The position numbers and the translations under genes are program-made. From Mangifera indica (lineage: Eukaryota; Streptophyta; Magnoliopsida; Sapindales; Anacardiaceae), in NCBI RefSeq assembly GCF_011075055.1, contig NC_058137.1, forward strand, positions 26,397,463-26,461,462: DNA of 64,000 bases, written 5' to 3'. Every line of letters begins with the position of its first letter. Position 1 is the first letter of the stretch. Shown piece after piece: positions 48,801 through 59,105 of the stretch. Under the pieces are notes generated by a model. It was not told the origin of the DNA. It searched no databases and was given only the letters and a program-made list of their open reading frames with translations.

Positions 48801-51800
48801 TAAAGCTGGTTACCTATTATCTTGTGTGAGACTGCTTTCACTAGATAAAGGATTATTCTCTAAAAAGGAACGCCAAGATTTTCAGTCAGAGGTTATTAGT
48901 CTCGCTCACAGTGAAATGCAGGATCCTGTGCCCTTAGATGTATCGTCTCTAATCACTTTTTCTGGTAATCCTGGGCCACCTTTGGAGTTATGTGATGGTG
49001 ATCCTGGTACTCTATCTGTAACTGTTTGGAGTGGCTTTCCTGATGATATAACCCTTGATTCACTTAATCTAAGTTTGACTGCTACATATAATGCTGATGA
49101 AGGTGCTAAGGTATGTGTTTGTAAATATATTCATACTTATATTCAGTACTATATAGATGAGTGATACATATTTTGTTGCATTTTTAATAATCAATTATTA
49201 CATCTGATGATACAGACACTAAAGAGTTCTACTGCTACCGTATTAAAGCCTGGTAAGAATACAATTACAGTTGATTTGCCGCCACAAAAACCAGGTTCAT
49301 ATGTCCTGGGAGTCCTTACCGGGCATATTGGGCTTTTGAGATTCAGATCTCATAGTTTTTCCAAGGTTGGTCCAGCTGACAGTGATGATTTTATGAGCTA
49401 TGAAAAGCCAACCAGGCCTATTTTGAAGGTAGTTTCTCTCATTCAATAAAACAATACAAAGTGGGAGTTTTAAGAGTTTAAAAGTGGTAGTATGTAATGA
49501 TTTTTATGATGATTCTGATGATAACTACTATGTTTATGTGTAGGATGTCTAGCTGCTTCTTTTTTCTCTTTCCATGACTTTTTCCACTGTTGAATCAAGA
49601 GTCTATTCATTCAAGTTTTGGTAGATTGTATTATCAATCGCCTATATTTTCTTTTTTCTTCAGGTTTTCAATCCAAGATCTCTGGTTGATCTTGCTGCAG
49701 CTATATCATCTCCTTTGCTAATAAATGAGGCTCAGTGGGTTGGGATTATAGTACGCCCTGTTGACTACTCATTAAAAGGTGCTGTCTTGCATATTGATAC
49801 TGGTCCAGGTCTGAAGATTGAAGAGTCACATTTCATTGAGATGGAAAGTTACATTAGTGTATCACAGAGTGTTGCCAACTTGGGAAACCGTCATGGTAGT
49901 CAAAAGGACAGCTCGTTGATTGTTAATAAAGACTTTGAACAGCTGCATCTCAATGATGGTAAAATACAACTTCCAGATTGGGCTAGTAATGTGAATTCCA
50001 TTCTGTGGATCCCAGTTCGTGCTCTCAACAATAATCTTGCAAGAGGATCTTCTTCAGGTTAGGAATGAAATGAAACTTTTTATGATTTCAATATATTGTG
50101 TCTACCACATATATCTCTTTTTTGTGTTAAACTGTTAATTACATTAATATATGTTAATGTACAGTAACCCCCCAGACACAGAGCATCGTTGATGGAATGA
50201 GGACAATTGCTCTAAAACTTGAATTTGGAGTATCCCACAACCAGATATTTGAGAGGCATTCTCTTTTTTCCATTGTTGTATCAGATATCATTTTAATTTT
50301 GTTTTTCTGTTTCCTCTGTATATGTGTGGAGATTTCTCATTTGTTATTCATCTGTACATATTAATTGAATTACCTGCCATTGACCTGCAGAACAATAGCT
50401 GTGCATTTCACTGCCCCTTTCCATGTGAGCACACGTGTTTCAGACAAATGCATTGATGGTACTATACTTCTGCAGGTATTTTTTTGGACTTTCATGTATG
50501 GATTGTACTTATTTGGGCTTTTACTAGATGTTTTATAAAAGTTTTTGTATTACTCTATGGAATTGAGCTTAGAGGAGCAGAACATCTAGGGCTTAGAATT
50601 TCCATATTTAGGCGTCATATTTATATAGATATCAGCTAAAGAGGATCTTTTAATTGCTGTGATTGGAAAAATTTGAATTTCTCATGTCAAGTTTTGTATG
50701 TTTAGTTATAAATTCCACTTGTTACTTTCAGGTGATGCTTCACTCGCAAGTGAAGGCCTCATTGACTATATCTGATGCTTGGCTTGATCTTCAAGATGGA
50801 TTTGTCCATACAGGACAAGGAAATGGGAGGCCGACTTCAGGTTTCTTTCCACTTGTCATTTCTCCAACTTCTAGAGCAGGACTCCTGTTTAGCATATACT
50901 TGGAGAAGACACCTACTGAAGGTATAGAATTTTGATTCTGAATAGAAATTATCCTTTTTATTTGCATTTCAACTAGAGAAAAACTCTCTATAGTTTGGCT
51001 TCATCTTTGCCACTTTAATTGTGATCTGATACCTTGTATTTATGATAAGTAACGCAAGCTATTGTTTGATTTACAGTTGAAGTTGAGGAACTGAGACCAG
51101 ATAGTATATTAAATATCCAATATGGAATTTCTGGTGATAGAACAGTTGGAGCCCATACTCCTGTGACTTCAAATTCCACTGGCACTGAAGATGCTGGAGA
51201 AAGTTTGATCTTCAGGAGTGCTCTTGTTTTGCAGCGGCCTGTGCTTGATCCGAGCCTAGCTGTTGGGTTTCTTCCGCTTCCTTCTGGTGGTCTTAGAGTT
51301 GGGCAGCTTGTTAGCATGCAATGGAGGGTTGAAAGGTTAAAGGATTTTGAGGAGAATGAAGCTTGTCAAAGCAAAGTAAGTCATTGAACATTCTCATCTT
51401 ACAAAAACCATAAAATAAAAAGTTTCTATTAGAATATCGAGGGATTTGGCATGTTTTTTATTGCTGAGTTAAATCTTTTTAACCAAGTGCCATAGTGTGT
51501 TTATTGATCTTTGTCGGAAACTGGGGTGACAGTCCTCTGCCTTTTTAGTAAAGCTCAGGTCACTTAGGGCCTCTGTTGATATGGACCTTTAATATAGAAA
51601 CCTTCACCTCTGCCTAATGAAAAAAATTGTGCTTGAGACGATTTTTCATCATGTGGAGAGTGAGGCAACATAAAACAGGAAATTGAATTTTTTAACCTCA
51701 GTTTGCCCAGCAAAAGATTGAAATTTATTCAATTGAAACTTTATTTATACTGCTGGTCATTTTTTCTCGATTCTTCTGTAACCACTATGGGTCAGATAGG

Positions 51801-52323
51801 TCATTTTTTTTTAATGGGGTGCAATTACATCGGCAATTGTCCTCAAATGCAAGGAATATGTGATTCTTATGACTTCTGTGCTAATTTTTGGAGGCTATTA
51901 ATGGAACTTATTATCTGTGCAACAGGATGAGGTGCTATATGAAGTGAATGCTAATTCGGACAATTGGATGATTGCTGGGAGGAAGAGAGGGCATATATCT
52001 CTTCCCACAAAGCAAGGTAGTTGAACTAACATTCTTTTGCTCTCAAATTTTCACGTACAGAATATTTTCAGTAGCTTTTATCTAGCAGAAAGTGATCAGA
52101 AATTTCCATCTCTGTGGCTTCTTAACCATCTTTTTTAACCGTGACAGGTTCAAGGATAGTTATCTCTATATTATGTGTGCCACTGGTTGCTGGTTATGTT
52201 CGTCCCCCGCATCTTGACCTCCCAGATGTGAACGAGGCAAATATAAGTAGCAATCCTCCTGGGCCGCATTTGATTTGTGTCTTGCCTCCAGCACTAAGCT
52301 CCTCATTCTGTGTTCCAGCATGA
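42809..52323 (+). CDS. TRS130: TRAPPII complex subunit TRS130/CLUB (TRAPPC10 family)
   Basis: Twenty-one exons: 42809-42872, 43438-43667, 44047-44228, 44898-45081, 45454-45544, 46162-46322, 46485-46574, 46700-46861, 47135-47196, 47374-47464, 47624-47766, 47915-48146, 48565-49110, 49216-49428, 49664-50057, 50165-50255, 50391-50475, 50732-50921, 51077-51375, 51926-52016 and 52148-52323. Phases join throughout and give 1258 residues, matching the ~1259 I recall for Arabidopsis CLUB/AtTRS130. Recognisable segments are MANYLAQFQSIKSACDHIVI (start), PQEQLLYWFREPYATVVLV, VPPNASSEVIAKEK, DAWLDLQDGFVHTGQ and the end GSRIVISILCVPLVAGYVRP with FCVPA. TRS130 is a large subunit of the TRAPPII tether/Rab-GEF at the trans-Golgi and early endosome, needed for cell-plate formation and vein patterning (CLUB/VAN4). 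Two introns appear to use GC donors (after exons 10 and 16); the second is weak. The gene looks intact. Confidence 0.95.
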
Positions 52324-52828
52324 TATCTCTGAACTCTTCCAGCACCCTGCACTTCCCAGGTTTTCGTGATTTTTTCCACGAAATCATTGGATTTCTTTTC
52401 TATTTGATCAAAGTTTGATAGTTGCAGAGAAAAAATTAGTTTTTAGTTTTGATATTTGTAGATTTGTATGTTCCTAATTTGCGAGGGAGTAGTTGCATTC
52501 CCTTTTTAGGTAGTTTTCATGTGAGTTCTCAACATCGGCCGTTCTGTCACGTGGCGCCCTGGCTTATGTACAGCTGAACTTTGTACTCTTCATTATACAA
52601 CACAGGATAAAAGGCCTGGAAACACGATTACTTGTTTCACAAATTCGTTTAGGTAATTTTATTTTTACAGATAAATGAATTCAAAATTTAAGTTTGTGTG
52701 GATGATTGAAGTGCCTGATGTTAAAGATGTAATCCACAAAGAGGTATTTTTTTCTGGAGAAAGGATTCTTGAATTTTAATTTAAACAATTGAAACTTAAA
52801 TGTAGCGATAGAAATGTTGTTGCTTGTA
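52324..52828. other. TRS130 3' UTR and flank
   Basis: The first ~300 bases are likely 3' UTR. No other gene is seen. Confidence 0.5.
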
Positions 52829-53126
52829 AGGGCTGGATTCGAGCCGAGTCAGCTCGGGCTCGGTTCGGTTTTTTTATGGCCGGCTCGAGCTCGACTTGAG
52901 CTGAACTCGGCTCGGTTCAAGTTCAGTTCGTTTTCGGTTCGGCTCGTTTTTCATATCAAAATGGCACCATTTTGTATATATATATGAATCAAAACGATGT
53001 TGTTTTGTATAAAAAATTTTAAAAAAAATTATCGAGCCAGCTCGATCGAGCTATGCAGAGTCCGGCTCGTTTCGGGCTCGAACTGAGCCGAGCCGAGCCG
53101 AGCTGGCTCGGCTCGAATCCAGCCCT
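52829..53126. mobile_element. hAT-type foldback MITE, ~300 bp
   Basis: The terminal inverted repeat AGGGCTGGATTCGAGCCGAG is perfect at both ends. Inside, both arms are rich in GAGCTCG/GGCTCG motifs and fold back on each other around an AT-rich centre (about 52950-53035). Degenerate 8-bp flanks CTTGTAAG / GTTGTAAG fit a hAT target duplication. (C/T)AGGGCTGG-type ends are typical of plant hAT MITEs. It has no coding capacity. High GC makes it stand out from its surroundings. Confidence 0.75.
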
Positions 53127-53287
53127 AGTTGTAAGCCTAATATTATACATTTGTTCACTTCAGTATATATGGACATTTCATTGGAAGTTAATTAAGGGTG
53201 AATAAAATTATTGGGCTTGCGTGCAAACTCTTTTTGAAAAACAAATTATATTAATCGGTTTTTTTTTTTTAAATGTTAAATGAAAAT

Positions 53288-53359
53288 AGGTCCCACCGAG
53301 ATTTGAACTCGGGTTACTGGATTCAGAGTCCAATGTCCTAACCACTAGACCATGGGACC
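53288..53359 (-). tRNA. tRNA-Gln (anticodon CUG)
   Basis: The minus strand forms a 72-base cloverleaf. The acceptor stem GGTCCCA (53359-53353) pairs with TGGGACC (53295-53289), with discriminator T at 53288. The anticodon arm TTGGA-CTCTGAA-TCCAG gives CTG, reading CAG glutamine codons. The T arm reads CGAGTTCAAATCTCG and the D arm GGTCTAGTGGTTAGGACA. The body is that of plant nuclear tRNA-Gln. No intron and no encoded CCA. It lies between a hAT MITE and a hAT-derived pseudogene. Confidence 0.95.
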
Positions 53360-53464
53360 ATTGTTAAACTAAAACCAATCTTAATATTATTTATAGTAAA
53401 TTTTTAATTTTATGTTCCCGCCACAGGAAATTTTATATTTTAAAATACTTTGTTAATTTCTTAG

Positions 53465-55180
53465 AGCGTCAATCTCTTCATTGTGATCGATCGTCGGTTC
53501 TGTTTACGACTCGGAATTCTGAAACACCGAACCGAATTTCTCTTTTGAAAGTTAAAGCTCCATGCCCTCAACGTATTTTCTTAAATAACGAACCCTAAAC
53601 ACCTAAGAAAAGCTCTCTTTCAAACTCATTCTCCTCCAGGTAAGAAATTTATCTTTTTAGGTGATTTATGAAGCTTAAAAGGAATTTCCGAGATTTGAGC
53701 TTATGTATGTGTTCTTCATTTTGTTTTGTTATTGTGATTAGTTTAAATACTAAAAGATTGATTTTTTTTTTAATGAGAAATACCGAAAGTTTGAAAAACA
53801 GTATAGTTGTGCAATTTTGAAGGATAAATGTTGAATCTTTTGCCTTTCTATGTGATTTTTTTTTTTTTTTTATAATCTGTATGAGTAACTAAAAAAGATT
53901 TAATATTTCTACTGGTTTTGTTCTTTAGATAGACGACGATTCGCATCCTAAAACTAATCATGATGAAATGACGTCTATTGATGAAAACCACTCCTATGAT
54001 GATGAATATTACTCATCTGATGCATCTCCCTCGAGGAAAATGAGAAATATTCCTGTGCTGATTTTTACAGAGAAGTTCAAAAACTGTTTCTGAATTTTTC
54101 TTTCAAATGCTTGCGGGTTGTAGTAGTAGTACTGGTAGTAAGTAGTGACTCTGCGGGGCTTTGTAAAAAAAATGCAGAAAAATGCACGGTACGTTTGATA
54201 GCCATTGACACATGGATTTCTATACAGTATCTCAAATACAGGGCTATCAAAGCCCATTTAATTGATGGTGACTGGCTTTTGCAAAAGAAAATGTTGAGTT
54301 TTTGTTTACTACCTGATTATAAGGGAAAGACAATTTGGATCTAACTGAGTCTTGTTTACTTGATTGAAGTATAGGAAAAGTTTTTTCATTTACAGTTGAT
54401 AGTGTATATGTGAATGATGTTGCAATAAATTATGTCAAGACTAAGTTGAAAACCTGGAGGGGAAATGGAATTGTGTTAGATTTTGAGTTTCCATGCAATC
54501 GGTTCTGTAAAAACATTTTTAATTTTATTGTGCCTGAGGGGTTGAAAGGTATATCATTCAATTGCTAGAATTCACATAGCAGTTAGATATGTGAAATCTT
54601 TGCAAGGACAGGAAACATTTAAGACATTTGTTAAGCATGAGAAAATTGAGTGAGGGTTTTGTGGCATTGGTTTGTGCTTACTAGATGGAATTCTATTTAT
54701 TTGATGTTGATACTTCCTTTAAAATTTCGAAAAGCGTTGAGTGGCTGCAGGAGGAAGATGGAATTATTTTACCTATTTCTCACTGTACCAGACCGAGTTG
54801 AAATGATTAGAGCCACCATCAAATGATGATAGGGAAAAACACAATCTTTTGTTAAAATTGCAAAATCAGTAATTCTTTGCTTATCACTTACAACTTATAT
54901 TTTCATGAGATGTTTTCAATTCAATCTGAGTTGCCATAATTCAGTCAAAGTGGAGACCCTCTTTTGGGTAAAATGGCAACTAATGGGAAGGAAGATATAC
55001 CATGTGTGATTGTGTTCTGGAGCTATGGAAAAACTTTGATAAAATATTGTTCGTTTCAGCTCTTCTTGATCCTTGATATAAGTTGAATTATGTTGAGTTT
55101 TGTTTTAGTGAGATATATGATGATGCTAGAGTTGAGGAGATAACAAAAGGGATCAAAGAATGTCCCTATTAGCAAGGAAT
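53465..55180 (+). pseudogene. hAT transposase-derived (RICESLEEPER-like) gene, broken
   Basis: Segments in plus-strand order match plant hAT/ZBED transposases of the RICESLEEPER/DAYSLEEPER type. Around 54190-54340: IDTWISIQYLKYRAIKAHLI then DGDWLLQKKMLSFCLLPDYK (RNase H-fold part). 54380-54560: FTVDSVYVNDVAINYVKTKL and IFNFIVPEGLKG. 54562-54653: IARIHIAVRYVKSLQGQETF. 54690-54770: WNSIYLML. 55060-55180: ALLDP, then YKLNYVEFCFSEIYDDARVE near the C-terminal dimerisation region. Frame changes and stops between and within the segments show it is inactive. A 5' structure resembling a host gene is present: a possible untranslated exon ending CTCCAG|GTAAGA at 53640, an intron, an acceptor TTCTTTAG at 53928, and a 41-codon acidic start (53968-54093). 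This could be a domesticated copy that later decayed. No BED zinc finger is recognisable. Confidence 0.75.
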
Positions 55181-55581
55181 GTTTTTGCAATTCCAGGCAT
55201 TGTGGGCTGGGCTAAAATAAGGGAGTCTAGGCCAGGCCATAGGCCGGACCGCTCTCTCGTCATTTCTAATTTTTATTCTCATTAATTTTAAATTATGTTA
55301 AATTATAATATTATTTATAAATATATTTATTGGGTTTATTTGATATTTCTACCACATTTTCATGCCAAGACAATTTTGAATTCATTTCCTCGATATTTCG
55401 ATACTATAAACTTGATCCAAGAATGCTCACGAAATTTGAGAGGAAAATATATCATAGATATCCACGAAACACTGCCCCCACAGTCATTTTATGACTTGGC
55501 AAGATAAGATCTGAAAAGCTCGAGAAACAAAACTCACAGGCATCTGCACCGTACTAGCCTGATAAGGCTAGAGTTTCATCG
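55181..55581. other. Intergenic between hAT relic and MULE
   Basis: AT-rich DNA. The open frame at 55295-55507 is unsupported. Confidence 0.4.
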
Positions 55582-55590
55582 CCCAAAACA

Positions 55591-56370
55591 GGCCAAACGA
55601 CCATTTCCCACCCAAGGTTTAGCGTTTTCTCAAAAGTCCCCCCTTTAACTATGGAAACACTAAACACCCACCCATGACTGGTTAGATTTAACCAAACCCT
55701 AACGGTGGTAGGGGTAAAATCGTCATTTTTGCTATAATATTAAAAATAAACTAAAATAGAATCTCATTTTACCCCCCTAAACTTTAAAAACTAAAATTTT
55801 CCCCCACCCTAAGTTTTAAAAAATCACAGTTTCACCCTAGGGTTTGGTTTTGAAATCTTCGACGACCTCTCCGGCTCCGTTGCCGACGGCCGCTCCCTCC
55901 CGAAGCAACCTCTCCTTCCGGCGATCTCTTTCCTCCCATTTGGAGGTCCGATCGGCGTCCGGAGACTCCGTGGGAGACGACTACCCAGACGAAGCCGACG
56001 CCGTCGTCTTCCCGACAAAGTTCTTCGTCTCCCACGGCGTCTCCGGACGCCGATCGGACCTCCAAATGGGAGGAAAGAGATCACCGGAAGGAGAGGTTGC
56101 TTCGGGAGGGAGCGGCCGTCGGCAACGGAACCGGAGAGGTCGCCGGAGATTTCAAAACCAAACCCTAGGGTAAAACTGCAATTTTTTAAAACTTAGGCAG
56201 AGGAAAAATTTCAGTTTTTAAAGTTTAGGGGGGCAAAAGGAGATAAAATTTTCAAGCGTTAGGGTTTGGTTAAATCTAACCGGCCATGGGTGGGTATTTG
56301 GTATTTCCATAGTTAAAAGGGGGACTTTTGAAAATACATCAAACCTTGGGTGGGAAATAGTCGTTTGGCC
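55591..56370. mobile_element. Foldback Mutator-like element (780 bp) with perfect 9-bp target duplication
   Basis: The element starts GGCCAAACGACCATTTCCCA and ends, inverted, with TGGGAAATAGTCGTTTGGCC. It is flanked by identical 9-bp direct repeats CCCAAAACA (55582-55590 and 56371-56379), the duplication length of Mutator-like elements. The left arm (55591-55980) and right arm (56025-56370) are near-complete inverted copies with a 44-base loop. The inner ~100-150 bases of each arm are strikingly GC-rich (for example CCGATCGGCGTCCGGAGAC), unlike the AT-rich outer parts, and could be captured host sequence. There is no transposase. Long open frames on both strands here (55824-56173) are mirror images caused by the palindrome. 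Confidence 0.9.
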
Positions 56371-56379
56371 CCCAAAACA

Positions 56380-56979
56380 TTAAAATCTTCGATTTAGGTT
56401 CCAACAAACAAACACTTAACACTGCGCATTCAAAATTCTTATAGCTTCAGGATCTTTGCTCTCTTTAATTCATAATTTCCACAATTCCAAGAAAAAGAAA
56501 GGGTTTTATCAATTTCGATGCAGATTAAGAGGGGACTTGACAGATACCCGGCACCAAATTGCTTTAATTCACAAACCTAACTCATCACAATGTGTGGCAA
56601 TATAGCACACAACTACGATGGTGACTAGACAATTCCCTCTAGCCCCACCTCTTAACCTCCACAAAACGCATCACATAAGACATCCTCCCAAGAATCATCA
56701 CCCATTATTTCACTTTTCAAGCAGGCAGCCCAACCTCACAAGACTATTACATTAACAAATCAATAATACACACATAATAGACCCATTTCATTACTATCCA
56801 ACTGAACTTCAAATTACAACTATTTATCATTCATCCAACCATCTGGGTCGGCTTCGTCTCCCCAGATTTTTTTTTTCTTTTGACAAAAAAAAAAAGTAAT
56901 TATATGTATAATTTTTTTTTTAATTTCTTTGTTCATTTTCAAAATAACTTTCGTTTTGGTTTTTTTTTTTTTGGCCATG
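56380..56979. other. 3' flank of the methyltransferase gene
   Basis: Contains poly-A/T runs near 56870-56975 and probably the 3' UTR of the minus-strand gene. No other gene is seen. Confidence 0.45.
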
Positions 56980-58285
56980 TCATATTCTCCAGTCTAGTCG
57001 GACCTCGTCCGGCCCTGTGAAATGCTGACTAGGCTTTCGGAATGATACGATGTGGCTACTCACCATGAAGGCAGTTACACGCTTCGAAACCGTGATATCT
57101 TCCATTTTTAGTTCTTGTAATCGCCGGACATATTCTGGTACGTGTAGTAGATCCCACACGATGCCGATGCCACCGGGCTTCAAAACCCTGACCATTTCTC
57201 CTAAAACTCTCATTCTCTCGGCCGCGGCTTCCACCGTCCGGTGGCCATACTCCTTCCCCACCGTGTGGAAGAACACAGCCGACACCACCACGTCAAAATA
57301 ATTATCCCCAAATGGCAAACTCCTCACGTCTCCTTCCCTGCATGTCACGTATTCTTGTACACCTATTTTCCACATCATATTAACTATGTTACTTGATTTA
57401 TAATATAAATCTGTAATTTAATTTTAAAAAATTCCATTTTTGGAAAAGGATGATAATAAATTCTGGGAATTTTAAGAAAGTGAACAAGTAGTAACCAGAA
57501 AGGTTTCGAAACCCAAGATCAGAAAAAATCTGATTCTTATGGACAATACAAATCACAAATTGATGCTTTCAACTTAAAATATATGTTTTCACTATAATCT
57601 ATAACTTCAAATTCTATTTTTATTCTGTGACAAATCCATAAAAAGAAAAGAAATAAATTTTGGAGAGGAAATATTGCAACGATATGTAACTTTTATTTCA
57701 TCATGAATTTACTAATGTAAGAGGTTTCCATGAAAAGAGTTTAATTTAATTTTTAACTGATAATTTATTTAGAATTTAAAAACTACCTTCTATATTAGCT
57801 GTACGCAGAGTGGAGAGGCTGGTGCGTTTAGAGCGGTCCAATCCGACGACCCGACCCGAACTCCCAGTCTTCTTAAGCTGAGTGGCTACCGTATTCAGTA
57901 AAATCCCCCTCCCACAGCCAATATCAAGCGCCATCTTCACCGTTGACCAATCGTTGACCGAGCCGACCATGCGCTGGGCCATATCATAATGCAACGGAAC
58001 AGCGGAATAGAAGAAATTCCCCGCCGCGAAGAACAAACACACCGCCGATAAAGCCAAGACCGCGCCACCGAAACCGGCGGCAAAACGCGCCGCGCCGAGG
58101 CTAAGATAGGAGTGAAACATCACGCATATCGGCTCGAAATAGACAAGGAAAAGAACCGATAACGCCGAGAACAAAATCGCGTGACACAACAAAAACACTA
58201 ACGTCTGCCACTGCTCCATCCCGTAGATTGCATAGATCTGCCTCCACTCTCGATTGCTAGTCGTCGACGTCGTTTTACTCCCCAT
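56980..58285 (-). CDS. Membrane-anchored SAM-dependent methyltransferase
   Basis: Two coding exons, 57787-58285 and 56980-57362, with a GT-AG intron inside the codon for Gly in NIEG/VQEY, giving 293 residues. The N-terminal ~25 residues are polar (MGSKTTSTTSNREW). Two hydrophobic segments follow (about 27-50 and 68-92), so the enzyme is probably tethered to a membrane. The Rossmann-fold class I methyltransferase domain begins at about 115 with motif I ALDIGCGRG (119-127), then VVGLDRS, EGDVRSLPFGDNYFDVVVSA (motif II region) and VLKPGGIGIVWDLLHVPEYV. Substrate and pathway cannot be read from the sequence. Exon 1 is GC-rich compared with the surroundings. A non-coding 5' exon is likely: CTG|GTAAGT at 58393 and TATTAG near 58294 would remove a ~100-base 5' UTR intron. 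A plant-specific family; Arabidopsis At3g15530 is the positional counterpart as I recall. Confidence 0.88.
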
Positions 58286-58620
58286 TCTAGTCTAATATTT
58301 AGAAAGCTAAAACATCCAAAGTCAGTGAATCATATTCACTTCATATTTTCATCAATTGCTCAACCAAGCATACATAAATATAATCCACTTACCAGATCCA
58401 ACGCGTACACTGAAATTAATGCGGTATCGTTTGGTTTGAGTAGACGGATAGTGAAGAACAAGTGAACAACTGAATCAATCGTTTTGGCCAATGAAATAAT
58501 AATAATGTGTCAGAGAGGCTTTCGTAACAAAAGAAGAAGTAAGAAGAAGATGATATCGATGACGATCTAGTAATCGCAGAGGCAGAGTGCTGTCAGTGCC
58601 ATTTCACGCGCTTCTACGTC
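58286..58620 (-). promoter_or_regulatory. 5' UTR and promoter side of the methyltransferase gene
   Basis: A likely 5' UTR intron spans about 58294-58393, with an upstream untranslated exon from about 58394. Further upstream is purine/pyrimidine-biased DNA with GAAGAAG runs on the plus strand (58530-58555). Confidence 0.45.
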
Positions 58621-59064
58621 GTTGCGTTGTGTATTTTTGTTCTTGCTTTTCAAATTTTTATAAAAGGAAGTGTTATTGAGGCAAGGCAGCTAACTTTAGA
58701 GTGTCGAGGTTGTTTAGTGTGTACGGAGAGGAAATTTGGTTAAATAAGGTAGGGATAAAATTGTCAATATTGAAATTCTAGTTAAAAGTGAGATCGTAAC
58801 CGGCTTGTTTGTTTGGTAGGCATTTTATACCATAAATTTATATATGAATATTATTAATTATATAATTAGATATATTAAATAATTTTAAATTAAAAATAAT
58901 ATAATATATAATTTTATAATAACATATTTTATTTAATTATACATTCATAATTGTTATATATAATATTTCTTTAATTTATATTTTACAGAAAAACATTTTT
59001 AATGGATGAGATTTTATTCTTTTATTTTTTAATCAGATCTATCATATACATTATTTATTAAAAA

Positions 59065-59105
<41 letters not shown>

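Noticed and set aside
52166..52387. Minus-strand frames at the end of TRS130
   Set aside because: Shadows of the last TRS130 exon and 3' UTR.
55824..56173. Arginine-rich open frames of 77-109 codons on both strands
   Set aside because: They are mirror images produced by the foldback MULE palindrome and its GC-rich core, with no recognisable domain.
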